Below are positions 37,131-46,399 of a stretch of DNA of 64,000 nt, piece by piece. Position numbers and translations under genes: made by a program. The stretch is taken from contig NZ_VLKJ01000006.1 in assembly GCF_007830315.1 (NCBI RefSeq), positions 62,001-126,000 on the forward strand, in the 5' to 3' direction. The notes under the pieces are model-generated. The model saw only the letters and a program-made list of their open reading frames with translations. It did no database searches and had not been told where the DNA came from. Position 1 is the stretch's first letter. The number at the start of each line of letters is the position of its first letter. Source of the DNA: Novosphingobium taihuense (GTDB taxonomy: Bacteria; Pseudomonadota; Alphaproteobacteria; Sphingomonadales; Sphingomonadaceae).

Positions 37131-39011
37131 ATGCTTACCATCAACGGCATCACCGTGCGCCTCGGCGGACGCGACATCATTTCCCGCGCCTCGGCCGCCA
37201 TCCCGCCCCGCGCCCGCGTCGGCCTTGTCGGACGCAACGGTGCGGGTAAGTCCACGCTGGTCAAGGCGATCATCGGCGAGATCGAGCCTGACGAAGGCGC
37301 GATCGAAATGCCGCGCCGCACCCGCCTCGGCTACCTCGCGCAGGAAGCCCCGGCAGGCACCGCCACCCCGTTCGAAACCGTGCTCGCAGCTGATGTCGAG
37401 CGCACGCAGCTCCTTGCAGAGGCCGAGACCTGCACCGACCCCGACCGCCTCGGCGATGTCCACGACCGGCTGCTCGCGATCGACGCCTACAGCGCAGATG
37501 CCCGCGCCGCGCGCATCCTCATCGGCCTCGGCTTTGACGAGACGATGCAGGCGGCTCCGCTAGACAGCTTCTCGGGCGGCTGGCGCATGCGTGTCGCGCT
37601 CGCCTCGCTGCTCTTTTCGGCGCCCGATGTCCTCCTGCTTGACGAGCCTTCGAACCACCTCGACCTTGAAGCGACGCTGTGGCTCGAGAACTTCCTCAAG
37701 GCCTATCCCGGCACGCTGCTGCTGATCAGCCACGAGCGTGACCTGCTCAACAACGTGGCCGACCACATCGTCCACCTTCACGCCGGCAAGCTCACCCTCT
37801 ACCCGGGCGGCTATGACAGTTTCGAGCGCCAGCGCAACGAGCGCCTTGCCCAGCAGGCCGCCGCCCGCGCCGCGCAGGAAGCGCAGGCGGACCGGCTCAA
37901 GGACTACATCGCCCGCAACTCCGCCCGTGCCTCGACCGCCAAGCAGGCGCAGTCGCGCGCCAAGATGCTGGCCAGGATGCAGCCGATCGCGGCGGTGGTC
38001 GAAGATCCCTCGCTCAGCTTCGACTTCCCGGACCCCGAGGAACTGCGCCCGCCGCTGATCACGCTCGATCTCGCCTCTGTCGGCTACACTCCGGGCAAGC
38101 CGGTGCTGCAGCGGCTGAACCTGCGCATCGACCCGGATGACCGCATCGCGCTGCTCGGGCGCAACGGCAACGGCAAGACCACGCTCGCCCGCCTGCTCGC
38201 CGCGCAGCTTGCGCCGATGGACGGGGCGATGACGGCGACGGGGAAGATGCAGGTCGGGTACTTCACCCAGTACCAGGTCGAGGAGATCGCCGAGGGCGGC
38301 ACCCCGCTCGAACTGATGACCCGGGCGATGGAGGGCAAGAGCCCGGCCGCCGTCCGCGCGCAGCTGGGGCGCTTCGGCTTTTCCGGCAACCGCGCGACGA
38401 GCGCCGTCGGCACGCTGTCGGGCGGTGAGCGCGCCCGCCTTGCCCTCGCCCTCGTCACCCGCGACGCGCCGCACATGCTGGTGCTTGACGAGCCGACCAA
38501 CCACCTCGACATCGACGCGCGCGAGGCGCTGGTCCACGCGCTCAATGCCTACAAGGGCGCGGTCATCCTGATCAGCCACGACCGGCACATGGCCGAACTG
38601 GTGGCCGACCGCCTGGTCCTCGTCGACGGCGGCACCGCCAAGCCGTTCGACGGCAGCATCGAGGACTACATCGACTTCATCCTCGGCCGGAACCAGCCCA
38701 AGACCGAGGGGGCGTCCGAGCAGCAGGCCAAGGGCGGCAACGCGCAGGACCGCAAGGCGCGGGCCGCGGCGCGCGAGACGTACAAGGCGCTGCAGAAGGC
38801 GCAAACCGAAGCGGAAAAGCGCGTGGCCAGGCTGCAGGCCGAACTGGCGCAGATCGATCGCGCGATGTTCGAACCGGCCAGCGCCGCGCCGGAATTCGCC
38901 AAGCTCACCATGAGCGACCTGTCACAGCGGCGAAGCAAGGTTGCGCAGGCGCTGGAGGAAGCGGAACTGGCGTGGCTGGAAGCTGGTGAGGCGCTGGAAG
39001 GGGCCAACTGA
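37131..39011 (+). CDS. ABC-F family ATP-binding protein (YheS/Uup-like)
   Basis: A 626-residue soluble protein with two ABC ATPase domains and no membrane part, as in ABC-F proteins that act on the ribosome. First domain: Walker A GLVGRNGAGKSTLVKAIIGE, signature DSFSGGWRMRVALA, Walker B LLLDEPSNHLDLEATLWLEN. Second: Walker A LLGRNGNGKTTLARLLAAQL, signature TLSGGERARLALAL, Walker B LVLDEPTNHLDIDAREALVH. The linker (about residues 240-300) is Ala/Arg-rich and would reach into the ribosome E site. A coiled C-terminal tail (LQKAQTEAEKRVARLQAELA) fits Uup/YheS types. The 3' end overlaps the convergent gene by 107 bases. Confidence 0.95.
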   Translation: MLTINGITVRLGGRDIISRASAAIPPRARVGLVGRNGAGKSTLVKAIIGEIEPDEGAIEMPRRTRLGYLAQEAPAGTATPFETVLAADVERTQLLAEAETCTDPDRLGDVHDRLLAIDAYSADARAARILIGLGFDETMQAAPLDSFSGGWRMRVALASLLFSAPDVLLLDEPSNHLDLEATLWLENFLKAYPGTLLLISHERDLLNNVADHIVHLHAGKLTLYPGGYDSFERQRNERLAQQAAARAAQEAQADRLKDYIARNSARASTAKQAQSRAKMLARMQPIAAVVEDPSLSFDFPDPEELRPPLITLDLASVGYTPGKPVLQRLNLRIDPDDRIALLGRNGNGKTTLARLLAAQLAPMDGAMTATGKMQVGYFTQYQVEEIAEGGTPLELMTRAMEGKSPAAVRAQLGRFGFSGNRATSAVGTLSGGERARLALALVTRDAPHMLVLDEPTNHLDIDAREALVHALNAYKGAVILISHDRHMAELVADRLVLVDGGTAKPFDGSIEDYIDFILGRNQPKTEGASEQQAKGGNAQDRKARAAARETYKALQKAQTEAEKRVARLQAELAQIDRAMFEPASAAPEFAKLTMSDLSQRRSKVAQALEEAELAWLEAGEALEGAN

Positions 39012-40107
39012 GGCCCGCCGACAGCAGCGCCGAGGGCGAGGTTCCGCACCTCAGCAGCCCAAGGGGTTTACGCGGTTTACACGGTTCAGGGGTGGTTTGA
39101 TCTCCGCTCTCGCGCACCGGCGTCCCCGCGCAGGCGGGGACCTCAGGCGGCTTGCGGAACGCTTCTGGTTTCTCACCATCGTTCCGTAACGACACCGAGG
39201 CCCCCGCCTGCGCGGGGGAGCGGTTTTCCTTGATTTCGACCGGCTCCTCCTCATCCTCCTCCCCGAACAGGGCGGCGAGTTTGGCTTCGCGGCGGGATTG
39301 GGCGGCGTCCCAGCTTTCGCGGGCGAGCTGGCGGGCGCGTTCCATGTGGGTGTCGTGGGCTTCCTGCCAGAGGTCCCAGGCCTCGTCGGGTTCGTCGTCG
39401 GTGGGATAGGGGCAGGCGCGCTTGAAGTCCTGTTCGGCCTGTTTCTCGCAGGCCTTCAGGAAGCGGTCCTGCGCCGGATCGGCAAAGCCGGTGGCGGCAG
39501 CGACGTCCGCGCCCTCGGCAAGGGCCAGCAGCATGCGGTCGAAGTCCTCGGCGAGGTGGTGCACTTCCCTCGGCGCGGCGGCGGCGCGGGCATCGAGCCG
39601 CGCGAGGTGCGCGAGGAGCAGGCGCGCGTCGAAGCGCCGCCGCTCGCCCACCGCCTCGCCCCGGAACCAGATTGTCTCGGTGGTGCCGTGGAGCGCGCGG
39701 GTGGCGAGCACCTGCTCGGCCGCCTCGCGCGCATGGAGCAGGCCTGCGTCCCACGCGGCGGCAAAGGCCGGATCGCGGCGACGGCGGACATAGGCCGTCT
39801 GCGAAGACACCCCCGCCACCTGCGCCGCCGCCCGCACCTGCCCGTGGCGGCTGAGATGCTCGAGAAACAGCGCGATGCGGGTGGGCGTGAACTGGTTGGG
39901 GTGGAGGAGTGATGCGGTGCCCTCCCCTCCCGCAGGCGGGAGGACGTCCGTCAGATTCTCCCCTCCCGCCTGCGGGAGGGGGACGCGCCCCCGCCCCCTC
40001 GCGCCAACCGCAGGCAGAGCATCATCAGGCAGCCCGATGTCCCGGCTCGCGGGAATCCATCCCCTGCCAAAGGAGGAAGGCTGATGCGGATCGGCGGCGT
40101 GCGGCAT
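38905..40107 (-). CDS. HTH-type protein with repeat-derived N- and C-terminal extensions
   Basis: A 400-residue frame. The central part, about residues 70-300, starts NQFTPTRIALFLEHLSRHGQ and VRAAAQVAGVSSQTAYVRRR, a helix-turn-helix resembling terminase-small-subunit-like or homeodomain-like proteins of sphingomonads, followed by a helical, acidic-rich region. Residues about 40-65 (VPLPQAGGENLTDVLPPAGG) and 295-335 (SPAQAGASVSLRNDGEKPEA) are encoded by REP-like palindromes at 39926-39980 and 39122-39218. An AACGGGAG site precedes ATG 40107. The C-terminal 100 residues look like readthrough into the ABC-F gene region. Function unknown; a core gene expanded by repeat insertion is inferred. Confidence 0.6.
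   Translation of the reverse strand: MPHAADPHQPSSFGRGWIPASRDIGLPDDALPAVGARGRGRVPLPQAGGENLTDVLPPAGGEGTASLLHPNQFTPTRIALFLEHLSRHGQVRAAAQVAGVSSQTAYVRRRRDPAFAAAWDAGLLHAREAAEQVLATRALHGTTETIWFRGEAVGERRRFDARLLLAHLARLDARAAAAPREVHHLAEDFDRMLLALAEGADVAAATGFADPAQDRFLKACEKQAEQDFKRACPYPTDDEPDEAWDLWQEAHDTHMERARQLARESWDAAQSRREAKLAALFGEEDEEEPVEIKENRSPAQAGASVSLRNDGEKPEAFRKPPEVPACAGTPVRESGDQTTPEPCKPRKPLGLLRCGTSPSALLSAGLSWPLPAPHQLPATPVPLPPAPAQPCFAAVTGRSW
39122..39218. repeat. REP-like repeat pair inside the HTH gene 3' part
   Basis: Palindromes gtccccgcgcaggcggggac (39122-39141) and cccccgcctgcgcggggg (39201-39218) flank about 59 bases. They lie in frame near the end of the convergent HTH gene. Confidence 0.75.
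39926..39980. repeat. REP-like repeat pair inside the HTH gene 5' part
   Basis: Palindromes cctcccgcaggcgggagg (39926-39943) and ccctcccgcctgcgggaggg (39961-39980) lie within the first 60 codons of the HTH gene. Confidence 0.75.
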
Positions 40108-40217
40108 GGGCGGCTCCCGTTTGGAACGAAACGGGAACTTCTAGGCGAGAATGAGGGGTGTAGGAAAATGGTTTGTTGCCCCTTGCCCGGACAATTCTGA
40201 ACAGGCATCAGTTGGAA

Positions 40218-41816
40218 ATGACCAACACACTTTATTACGGCGACAATCTTCATGTTCTGCGCGAACACGTGAAGGATGAAAGCGTCGATCTGATCTATCT
40301 TGATCCGCCATTCAATTCGAACGCCAACTACAACATCCTGTTCAAATCGCCGGAAGGGCACAATTCGGACGCGCAGATCGAGGCGTTCGAGGATACTTGG
40401 CACTGGAACGACAGCGCGGAGGCGGCTTTCGACGAAGTGATGCGCAGCGGCAATACGGCGGCGTTCGAGCTGCTGCGGGCAATGCGCGGGTTTCTGGGCG
40501 ACAACGACATGATGGCCTATCTGGCGATGATGGCGGTGCGCCTGCTGGAACTGCACCGCGTGCTGAAGCCGACGGGCTCGCTCTATTTGCACTGCGATCC
40601 GACCGCGAGCCATTACCTGAAGCTGCTGCTGGATGGGGTGTTTGGCGGCGGCGCCTTTACAAACGAGATTATCTGGGAGCGCACTGCCCCGAAGGGGCAC
40701 GCGTTTACTCGCTTCCCGTCATCTCATGACGTGATCCTATTCTACCGAAAAAATGGTAACGCCGCTTGGAACCCTCAATTTGGCAGCTACGATGAGAGTT
40801 ATGTCGAGAGCCACTACTCTCTAATCGAAGAGGGTACTGGTCGCCGCTACCAACTCGATAATCTGCTCAACCCAAATAAAGACCGTCCAAATCTCACGTA
40901 CGAATTTCTGGGAGTAACAAAGGTTTGGCGCTGGACCAAAGAACGGATGCAGCGGGCCTATGACGATGGACGGGTGATTCAAAGTGGCCCCGGCAAGGTT
41001 CCACGTTTTAAACGGTATCTTGACGAACAAAAAGGGATGGCGCTGACGAGTGTCTGGACCGATATCCCACCGCTGAACTCCCAAGCCCAGGAACGCCTCG
41101 GATATCCCACGCAAAAGCCCCTTGCCCTGCTCGAACGCATCATCGCGGCGTCGTCCAACGAGGGCCATGTGGTGCTCGATCCGTTCTGCGGGTGCGGGAC
41201 GGCGGTTCATGCGGCGCAGAAGCTGGGGCGGCGGTGGCTGGGGATTGATGTGACGCATCTGGCCATCAGCCTGATCGAAAAGCGGATGAAGGATGCCTTT
41301 CCGGGAGCAGACTTCACCGTGGAGGGTCGTCCGCAAGACCTTGGCGCGGCGCTCGATCTGGCGGAGCGGGACAAGTACCAGTTCCAGTGGTGGGCGGTGT
41401 CGCTGGTGGATGCGTTGCCGTTCGGCGGCAAGAAGAAGGGCGCGGACGGCGGGATCGACGGACTGATCTACTTCAAGCCTGATGGCAAGCGCACCGAGAA
41501 GGCGCTGGTATCCGTGAAGGGCGGAAAGAACGTGGACGTGAAGATGATCCGCGATCTGCACTCTGCCATGGAGCGCGAAAAGGCCCCGTTCGGCGTGTTC
41601 ATCTGCGCCGGTTTGCCGACCAAGCCAATGGAAAAGGAGGCCGCCGCCGTGGGGCTGTGGCAGAATGAATATACCGGGCGTTCGCACCCGCGTTTGCAAA
41701 TCCTGACGCTGGCCGAACTGTTCAAGGGCAAGCGGCCAGATATTCCGTGGGTGGACGCCAGCGTGATGAAAAGCGCCAAGCGCGAAGATACTTCACGGCA
41801 GGGGAATCTGTTGTGA
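40218..41816 (+). CDS. Site-specific DNA methyltransferase (beta class) with Mrr-like C-terminal domain
   Basis: A 532-residue fusion-like protein. The catalytic DPPF (motif IV, residues 29-32, VDLIYLDPPFNSNANYN) comes first and the AdoMet-binding FCGCG (motif I, 323-327, VVLDPFCGCGTAVHAAQKLG) later, the order of beta-class N6-adenine/N4-cytosine methyltransferases. The residues between (about 155-290) are the likely target recognition domain. The C terminus contains GADGGIDGLIYF at 408-419 and LVSVKGGKNVDVKMIRDLHS at 430-449, matching the Mrr-type endonuclease pattern with Ser in place of the usual Gln or Glu of (E/Q)xK. ATG 40218 is chosen; the frame starts 15 codons earlier. It overlaps the next gene by four bases (GTGA). 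Probable role: modification, maybe with self-contained cleavage, in phage defence. Confidence 0.9.
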   Translation: MTNTLYYGDNLHVLREHVKDESVDLIYLDPPFNSNANYNILFKSPEGHNSDAQIEAFEDTWHWNDSAEAAFDEVMRSGNTAAFELLRAMRGFLGDNDMMAYLAMMAVRLLELHRVLKPTGSLYLHCDPTASHYLKLLLDGVFGGGAFTNEIIWERTAPKGHAFTRFPSSHDVILFYRKNGNAAWNPQFGSYDESYVESHYSLIEEGTGRRYQLDNLLNPNKDRPNLTYEFLGVTKVWRWTKERMQRAYDDGRVIQSGPGKVPRFKRYLDEQKGMALTSVWTDIPPLNSQAQERLGYPTQKPLALLERIIAASSNEGHVVLDPFCGCGTAVHAAQKLGRRWLGIDVTHLAISLIEKRMKDAFPGADFTVEGRPQDLGAALDLAERDKYQFQWWAVSLVDALPFGGKKKGADGGIDGLIYFKPDGKRTEKALVSVKGGKNVDVKMIRDLHSAMEREKAPFGVFICAGLPTKPMEKEAAAVGLWQNEYTGRSHPRLQILTLAELFKGKRPDIPWVDASVMKSAKREDTSRQGNLL

Positions 41817-42661
41817 AGGAGTACAAAGTAGATCACCTAGATCAACTAATACAGGATGTGAGAGAAAGGCCAAATCTTTACTTATTCATTGTCGCTTTTT
41901 TCATCATAGCACTATTATGGATAATTTGGTCATCCTGCAATCAATTGATTATAGAGATTTTCAAAGGAAAAAACACAGCAGAAGAAGCAGGTCAGTGGGG
42001 AGACTCCTTTGGCGGCTTCAATGCTTTTTTTGGGGCGTTTGGCACAATTCTAGTTGCTGTCACACTGGCGGCACAAACTCAGGCGAACAAGGAGCAAAGG
42101 CGGCAGATTCATATCGAGCGCTTTGAAGAAACTTTCTTCAGACTGATTGATTATATGAAAGAACTTAAACTTGAATTGCGTTACGAGCAAACGCCGTCCT
42201 TCAAATCCATTCGCCAAGATTACGCCATAGACGGGGTGCTAAGAGGCCAAGACGCAATTTTCGAGGCTTACAAAGAGGTAAACTTTTGGACCTTTAAAAA
42301 TAATGTGGGAGTTAGGTATTTCAAGAGGGGGAATGTTGCTCATAATTATGATAACTATGTACACCATCGGTTTGAGCATTGCTTCGCACCGTACTTTAGA
42401 ATAATTTATACTATTTTATTTAAGATAAAAAACGACAAGGTTTTGAGTGAAAATGAAAAAGCTTATTACGGAAATATATTAAGAGCTCAGCTGGGTAGCT
42501 ACGAGACAGGCCTATTAGCTTTTAATGCCACGTCACGTTACTCAAAGGACTTAAGAGAACTCTTGATTTACTTTAGAATGTTGAAGTATATTCCTAAGAA
42601 ACGTCGGCGGGTTCTAGGGAGTATCTTCCCTCCTGAAGCTTATGCTCCACGGCCCGATTAG
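41813..42661 (+). CDS. Membrane protein of the putative phage abortive-infection type (putAbiC-like)
   Basis: A 282-residue protein, clearly AT-rich in a GC-rich genome. Two hydrophobic segments lie at about residues 21-41 (NLYLFIVAFFIIALLWIIWS) and 66-87 (FGGFNAFFGAFGTILVAVTL), then comes a helical cytoplasmic region with RRQIHIERFEETFFRLIDYM, close to the putative abortive-infection family pattern WGxFGxxxGGxxxxxFxxxT...FExxFFxLIxxM. GTG 41813 has an AGGGGA site and overlaps the methyltransferase stop, so translation is coupled. It probably acts as a toxic membrane effector in defence; that is inferred from the family resemblance and the partner. Foreign origin is likely from base composition. 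Confidence 0.75.
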   Translation: MKEYKVDHLDQLIQDVRERPNLYLFIVAFFIIALLWIIWSSCNQLIIEIFKGKNTAEEAGQWGDSFGGFNAFFGAFGTILVAVTLAAQTQANKEQRRQIHIERFEETFFRLIDYMKELKLELRYEQTPSFKSIRQDYAIDGVLRGQDAIFEAYKEVNFWTFKNNVGVRYFKRGNVAHNYDNYVHHRFEHCFAPYFRIIYTILFKIKNDKVLSENEKAYYGNILRAQLGSYETGLLAFNATSRYSKDLRELLIYFRMLKYIPKKRRRVLGSIFPPEAYAPRPD

Positions 42662-42729
42662 TGCCTGAGGCTCACGCATCATCCCGGGCGCAATGACGTA
42701 GACCCCATACTCTGGCGATGGCCCCCCTC

Positions 42730-42751
42730 CCTCCCCGCCTTCGCGGGGAGG
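42730..42751. repeat. Small GC-rich inverted repeat
   Basis: Stem cctccccgc/gcggggagg around cttc at 42730-42751, within a larger pyrimidine-rich repeat that resembles the elements at 50.4 and 56.7 kb. Confidence 0.6.
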
Positions 42752-42808
42752 GGCCGGGGTGGAAGTTCTTGCCCCTCCATCAGCCGCTTGCGCGGCCCCC
42801 TCTCCCAA

Positions 42809-42838
42809 CCCTCTCCCCTGAAGGGGAGAGGGCTTTTT
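42809..42838 (+). terminator. Terminator-like hairpin after the methyltransferase-Abi cassette
   Basis: A stem ccctctcccct/aggggagaggg with a tiny loop is followed on the plus strand by ctttttgg. It stands 147 bases past the Abi-type stop and just before the uvrA stop on the other strand. It fits an intrinsic terminator for the cassette. Confidence 0.65.
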
Positions 42839-42842
42839 GGGG

Positions 42843-45767
42843 TCAGCGCTTCAGCAGGGGAGCCATGTATTGGCCAGTGAAGCTGCGGGGGTTTTTCGCC
42901 ACTTGCTCCGGGGTGCCTTCGGCGACGATCTCGCCGCCGCGGACGCCGCCTTCGGGGCCGAGGTCTATGATCCAGTCGGCGGTCTTGATCACGTCGAGGT
43001 TGTGTTCGATCACGACGACCGAGTTGCCCTGTTCGACGAGGCGGTGGAGGACTTCCAGCAGCTTGCGCACGTCCTCGAAGTGGAGGCCGGTGGTGGGCTC
43101 GTCGAGGATGTAGAGCGTTTGGCCGGTGCTGCGGCGGGCGAGTTCCTTGGCGAGTTTGACGCGCTGGGCTTCGCCGCCCGATAGCGTCGTCGCCTGCTGG
43201 CCGACCTTGACGTAGCCCAGGCCCACTTCGTTGAGCATGTGCATCCGGTCTCGGATCGGGGGCACGGCCTTGAAGAACTCCTCGGCGTCCTCGATCGTCA
43301 TGTCGAGCACGTCGGCGATGGAGAGGCCCTTGAACTTCACCTCGAGCGTTTCGCGGTTGTAGCGCTTGCCGTCACACTCCTCGCACGTCACGTAGACGTC
43401 GGGCAGGAAGTGCATCTCGATCTTGATCAGGCCATCGCCCTGGCACTTCTCGCAACGGCCGCCCTTGACGTTGAAGCTGAAGCGGCCGGCCTTGTAGCCG
43501 CGCGCGGCGCTTTCGGGCAGGCCTGCAAACCAGTCACGGATCAGGGTGAAGGCGCCGGTGTAGGTCGCGGGGTTGGAACGTGGGGTGCGGCCGATGGGCG
43601 ACTGGTCGATCTCGATCACCTTGTCGCAATGTTCGAGGCCGGTGACGCGATCGTGCGCGCCCGCGATCACGCGCGCGCCATTGAGCGTGCGGGCGGCGAC
43701 GGCGTGGAGCGTGTCGATGGTGAAGCTCGACTTGCCCGAGCCGGAGACGCCGGTGACGCAGGTGAAGGTGCCCAAGGGAATCTTCGCGCTGACGTTCTGG
43801 AGGTTGTTGGCGCGCGCGCCCTCCACGCCGATGAACAGGCCGTTGCCCTTGCGGCGAGTCTTGGGAACCTCGATGCGGCGGGCGCCGGTGAGGTACTGGC
43901 CGGTGAGGCTGTTGGGGTTGCCCAGAATATCGTCGAGCGTGCCCTGCGCCACGATCTCACCACCGTGGACGCCCGCGCCGGGGCCGAGATCGACGACGTG
44001 ATCGGCGGTGCGGATGGCGTCCTCGTCATGCTCGACCACGATCACGGTGTTGCCGAGATCGCGCAGGCGCTTGAGGGTTTCCAGAAGGCGGTCATTGTCG
44101 CGCTGGTGGAGGCCGATGCTCGGTTCATCGAGCACGTAGAGCACGCCCGAGAGGCCCGAGCCGATCTGGCTGGCGAGGCGGATGCGCTGGCTCTCACCGC
44201 CCGAGAGGGTGCCGGAGGTGCGATCGAGGTTGAGGTAATCGAGGCCGACGTTGTTGAGGAAGCCAAGGCGCTCGTTGATTTCCTTGAGGATGGCCTTGGC
44301 GATCTGGCTCTGCTGGCTGGTGAGCTGGGCATCGAGCGCGCCGTACCATTCGACCGCGGCGGCGACGGAGAGGCGGGTGACGGAGGAGATATCTCGGCCC
44401 ACGACCTTGACGCTGAGCGCCTCGGGCTTGAGGCGCTTGCCTTCGCAAGTTTCGCACGGCTGCGCGGTCTGGAACTTGCCCAGCTCCTCGCGCATCCAGG
44501 CGCTTTCGGTCTGCAGCATGCGGCGGTTGAGGTTGCCGATCACGCCTTCGAAGGCCTTATTGACGGTGTAGGACTTCTTGCCGTCAATGAAGGTCAGCGG
44601 CACGGCCTTGCCGGCGGTGCCATAGAGGATGACGATCTTGACCTCAGGGCTGAGCGCGTCCCACGGCGTATCGAGGCTGAAGCCGAAATGCGCGGCGAGG
44701 CTGGCGAGGACCTGCATGTAATAGGGCGACGGCGGGTTGCTCTTGGCCCAGGGGACGACGGCGCCCTGCTTGAGCGAGAGGTTCTCGTTCGGGACGACGA
44801 GCTGGGGATCGAACAGCAGCTTTTCGCCGAGGCCGTCGCAGGCGGGGCATGCGCCCTGGGGGGCGTTGAACGAGAACAGGCGCGGTTCGATGGACTCGAT
44901 GGTGAAGCCGCTGACGGGGCAGGCGAACTTTTCGGAGAAGACGATGCGGTTGGCGGCAAGGCCCGTCTTCTTCATTCCCGCCTTCTGGGCCCCCTTCTTG
45001 CCCTTGGCGTCGGCCTCGGCCTCGTCCTCACGCCCCGGAACGACGCCATCGGCGAGATCGACGTAGGCAAGGCCGTCGGCCAGCTTGAGAGCCTGTTCGA
45101 AACTGTCAGCCAGGCGGGTCTGGATGCCGTCGCGCACGGCGATACGGTCTACCACCACCTCGATGTCGTGCTTGAGCTTCTTGTCGAGCGCGGGGGCGTC
45201 CTCGATCGGCATGATCTCGCCGTTGATGCGGACGCGGGTGTAGCCGGCCTTCTGCCATTCGGCGAGCTCACGCCGGTATTCGCCCTTGCGGCCGCGCACG
45301 ACGGGGGCGAGCAGGTAGGCGCGGGTGCCTTCGGGCAGGGCCATGACGCGGTCAACCATCTGGCTGACGGTCTGGGCCGAAATCGGCTCACCAGTGGCGG
45401 GGCTGTAGGGAATGCCGATGCGCGCCCAGAGCAGGCGCATGTAGTCATAGACCTCGGTCACCGTCGCCACGGTGGAGCGCGGGTTGCGGCTGGTGGTCTT
45501 CTGCTCGATCGAGATGGCGGGCGAGAGGCCGTCGATATGCTCGACATCAGGCTTCTGCATCATCTCGAGGAACTGGCGCGCGTAGGCCGACAGCGATTCC
45601 ACGTAGCGGCGCTGGCCCTCGGCATAGATGGTGTCGAAAGCGAGGCTCGACTTGCCCGAGCCCGAGAGGCCGGTGATGACGATCAGGCTATCGCGCGGGA
45701 GATCGATGTCGATCCCCTTGAGGTTGTGTTCACGAGCGCCGCGGACGGAAATGGTAGTGAGAGACAT
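42843..45767 (-). CDS. uvrA: Excinuclease ABC subunit A
   Basis: Damage-recognition ATPase of nucleotide excision repair, 974 residues. The start [20 protein letters not shown] matches the family; the frame is open 75 codons upstream. ABC domain I has Walker [21 protein letters not shown], domain II has [20 protein letters not shown]. Zinc fingers appear around [16 protein letters not shown]...CPACDGLG and CEKCQGDG...[10 protein letters not shown]. Signatures [20 protein letters not shown] and [20 protein letters not shown] are intact. ATG 45767. A 251-base divergent region separates it from the small exported protein and may contain a LexA site, which I did not confirm. Confidence 0.98.
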   Translation of the reverse strand: MSLTTISVRGAREHNLKGIDIDLPRDSLIVITGLSGSGKSSLAFDTIYAEGQRRYVESLSAYARQFLEMMQKPDVEHIDGLSPAISIEQKTTSRNPRSTVATVTEVYDYMRLLWARIGIPYSPATGEPISAQTVSQMVDRVMALPEGTRAYLLAPVVRGRKGEYRRELAEWQKAGYTRVRINGEIMPIEDAPALDKKLKHDIEVVVDRIAVRDGIQTRLADSFEQALKLADGLAYVDLADGVVPGREDEAEADAKGKKGAQKAGMKKTGLAANRIVFSEKFACPVSGFTIESIEPRLFSFNAPQGACPACDGLGEKLLFDPQLVVPNENLSLKQGAVVPWAKSNPPSPYYMQVLASLAAHFGFSLDTPWDALSPEVKIVILYGTAGKAVPLTFIDGKKSYTVNKAFEGVIGNLNRRMLQTESAWMREELGKFQTAQPCETCEGKRLKPEALSVKVVGRDISSVTRLSVAAAVEWYGALDAQLTSQQSQIAKAILKEINERLGFLNNVGLDYLNLDRTSGTLSGGESQRIRLASQIGSGLSGVLYVLDEPSIGLHQRDNDRLLETLKRLRDLGNTVIVVEHDEDAIRTADHVVDLGPGAGVHGGEIVAQGTLDDILGNPNSLTGQYLTGARRIEVPKTRRKGNGLFIGVEGARANNLQNVSAKIPLGTFTCVTGVSGSGKSSFTIDTLHAVAARTLNGARVIAGAHDRVTGLEHCDKVIEIDQSPIGRTPRSNPATYTGAFTLIRDWFAGLPESAARGYKAGRFSFNVKGGRCEKCQGDGLIKIEMHFLPDVYVTCEECDGKRYNRETLEVKFKGLSIADVLDMTIEDAEEFFKAVPPIRDRMHMLNEVGLGYVKVGQQATTLSGGEAQRVKLAKELARRSTGQTLYILDEPTTGLHFEDVRKLLEVLHRLVEQGNSVVVIEHNLDVIKTADWIIDLGPEGGVRGGEIVAEGTPEQVAKNPRSFTGQYMAPLLKR

Positions 45768-46018
45768 GCGCGGCGGTGTTCCATATTTGTTCGATTCAGG
45801 CAAGGGCCCCCTGCCCGCGCCCCGAAGGTGTCGCGCCCATGTGGGGAGCGCGAGGGTGCGGCGCAATACGGGCTTTGGGGGAAAGCCTGCGTTGCGCGAG
45901 CAACAGTGGCGACGAAGCGCACGTGCCGCGCGGCGGGTTGCCAACGCTTCGGCGCAAGGTGGATTGCCGCGGATCACGTCCGGCGCGATCAAGCATGCAT
46001 AACATGAGGGTTCGGGAC

Positions 46019-46378
46019 ATGAAGACGGGGATGATTTTCGGCGCGCTGGTGCTTGGGGTTTTGGCGGTGCCGGGCGTGGCGCTGGCCGACGATCCCTACG
46101 ATCCGCAGATGCGCACGCAGGCGGCGCGCGACCGGGACCGCGCGATCATCCGAAAGCTCAACCAGCAGGAACTGGCGCGGGTGCGCGAGCGCGATGCGCG
46201 TTATGCGCAAGGTTGGGCCACGTGGAAGGCGCAAAAGGGGCGCGAGCATCAGGGCCGCGACGCGGATGCTGATCGCGACTATGCCGAGGCCCGAGAAGAC
46301 TACGAGCAGCGCATGGCCGAGTGGCGGCGCGCCGTGGCCGCGTGCAGGGCGGGACGGTACGAATACTGCGCGCGGTGA
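46019..46378 (+). CDS. Small exported protein, function unknown
   Basis: A 119-residue protein with a signal peptide ([23 protein letters not shown] cleavage near residue 24) and a highly charged helical mature part: [40 protein letters not shown], ending [12 protein letters not shown] with two Cys that might form a disulfide in the periplasm. GAGGG stands upstream of ATG 46019; starts at 46004 and 45995 are also open. Divergent from uvrA and convergent with the lipoprotein at 46400. Family unknown; similar charged small periplasmic proteins are common in sphingomonads. Confidence 0.72.
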   Translation: MKTGMIFGALVLGVLAVPGVALADDPYDPQMRTQAARDRDRAIIRKLNQQELARVRERDARYAQGWATWKAQKGREHQGRDADADRDYAEAREDYEQRMAEWRRAVAACRAGRYEYCAR

Positions 46379-46399
46379 GCGGTCAGCCGGACCGAGAGG

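Noticed and set aside
37560..38804. 414-codon frame opposite the ABC-F gene
   Set aside because: Antisense shadow; the ABC-F motifs on the other strand are complete.
43239..46007. Very long open frame (about 920 codons) on the plus strand opposite uvrA
   Set aside because: It mirrors uvrA codon structure in a GC-rich genome; no family motifs, no ribosome site, and uvrA is certain.
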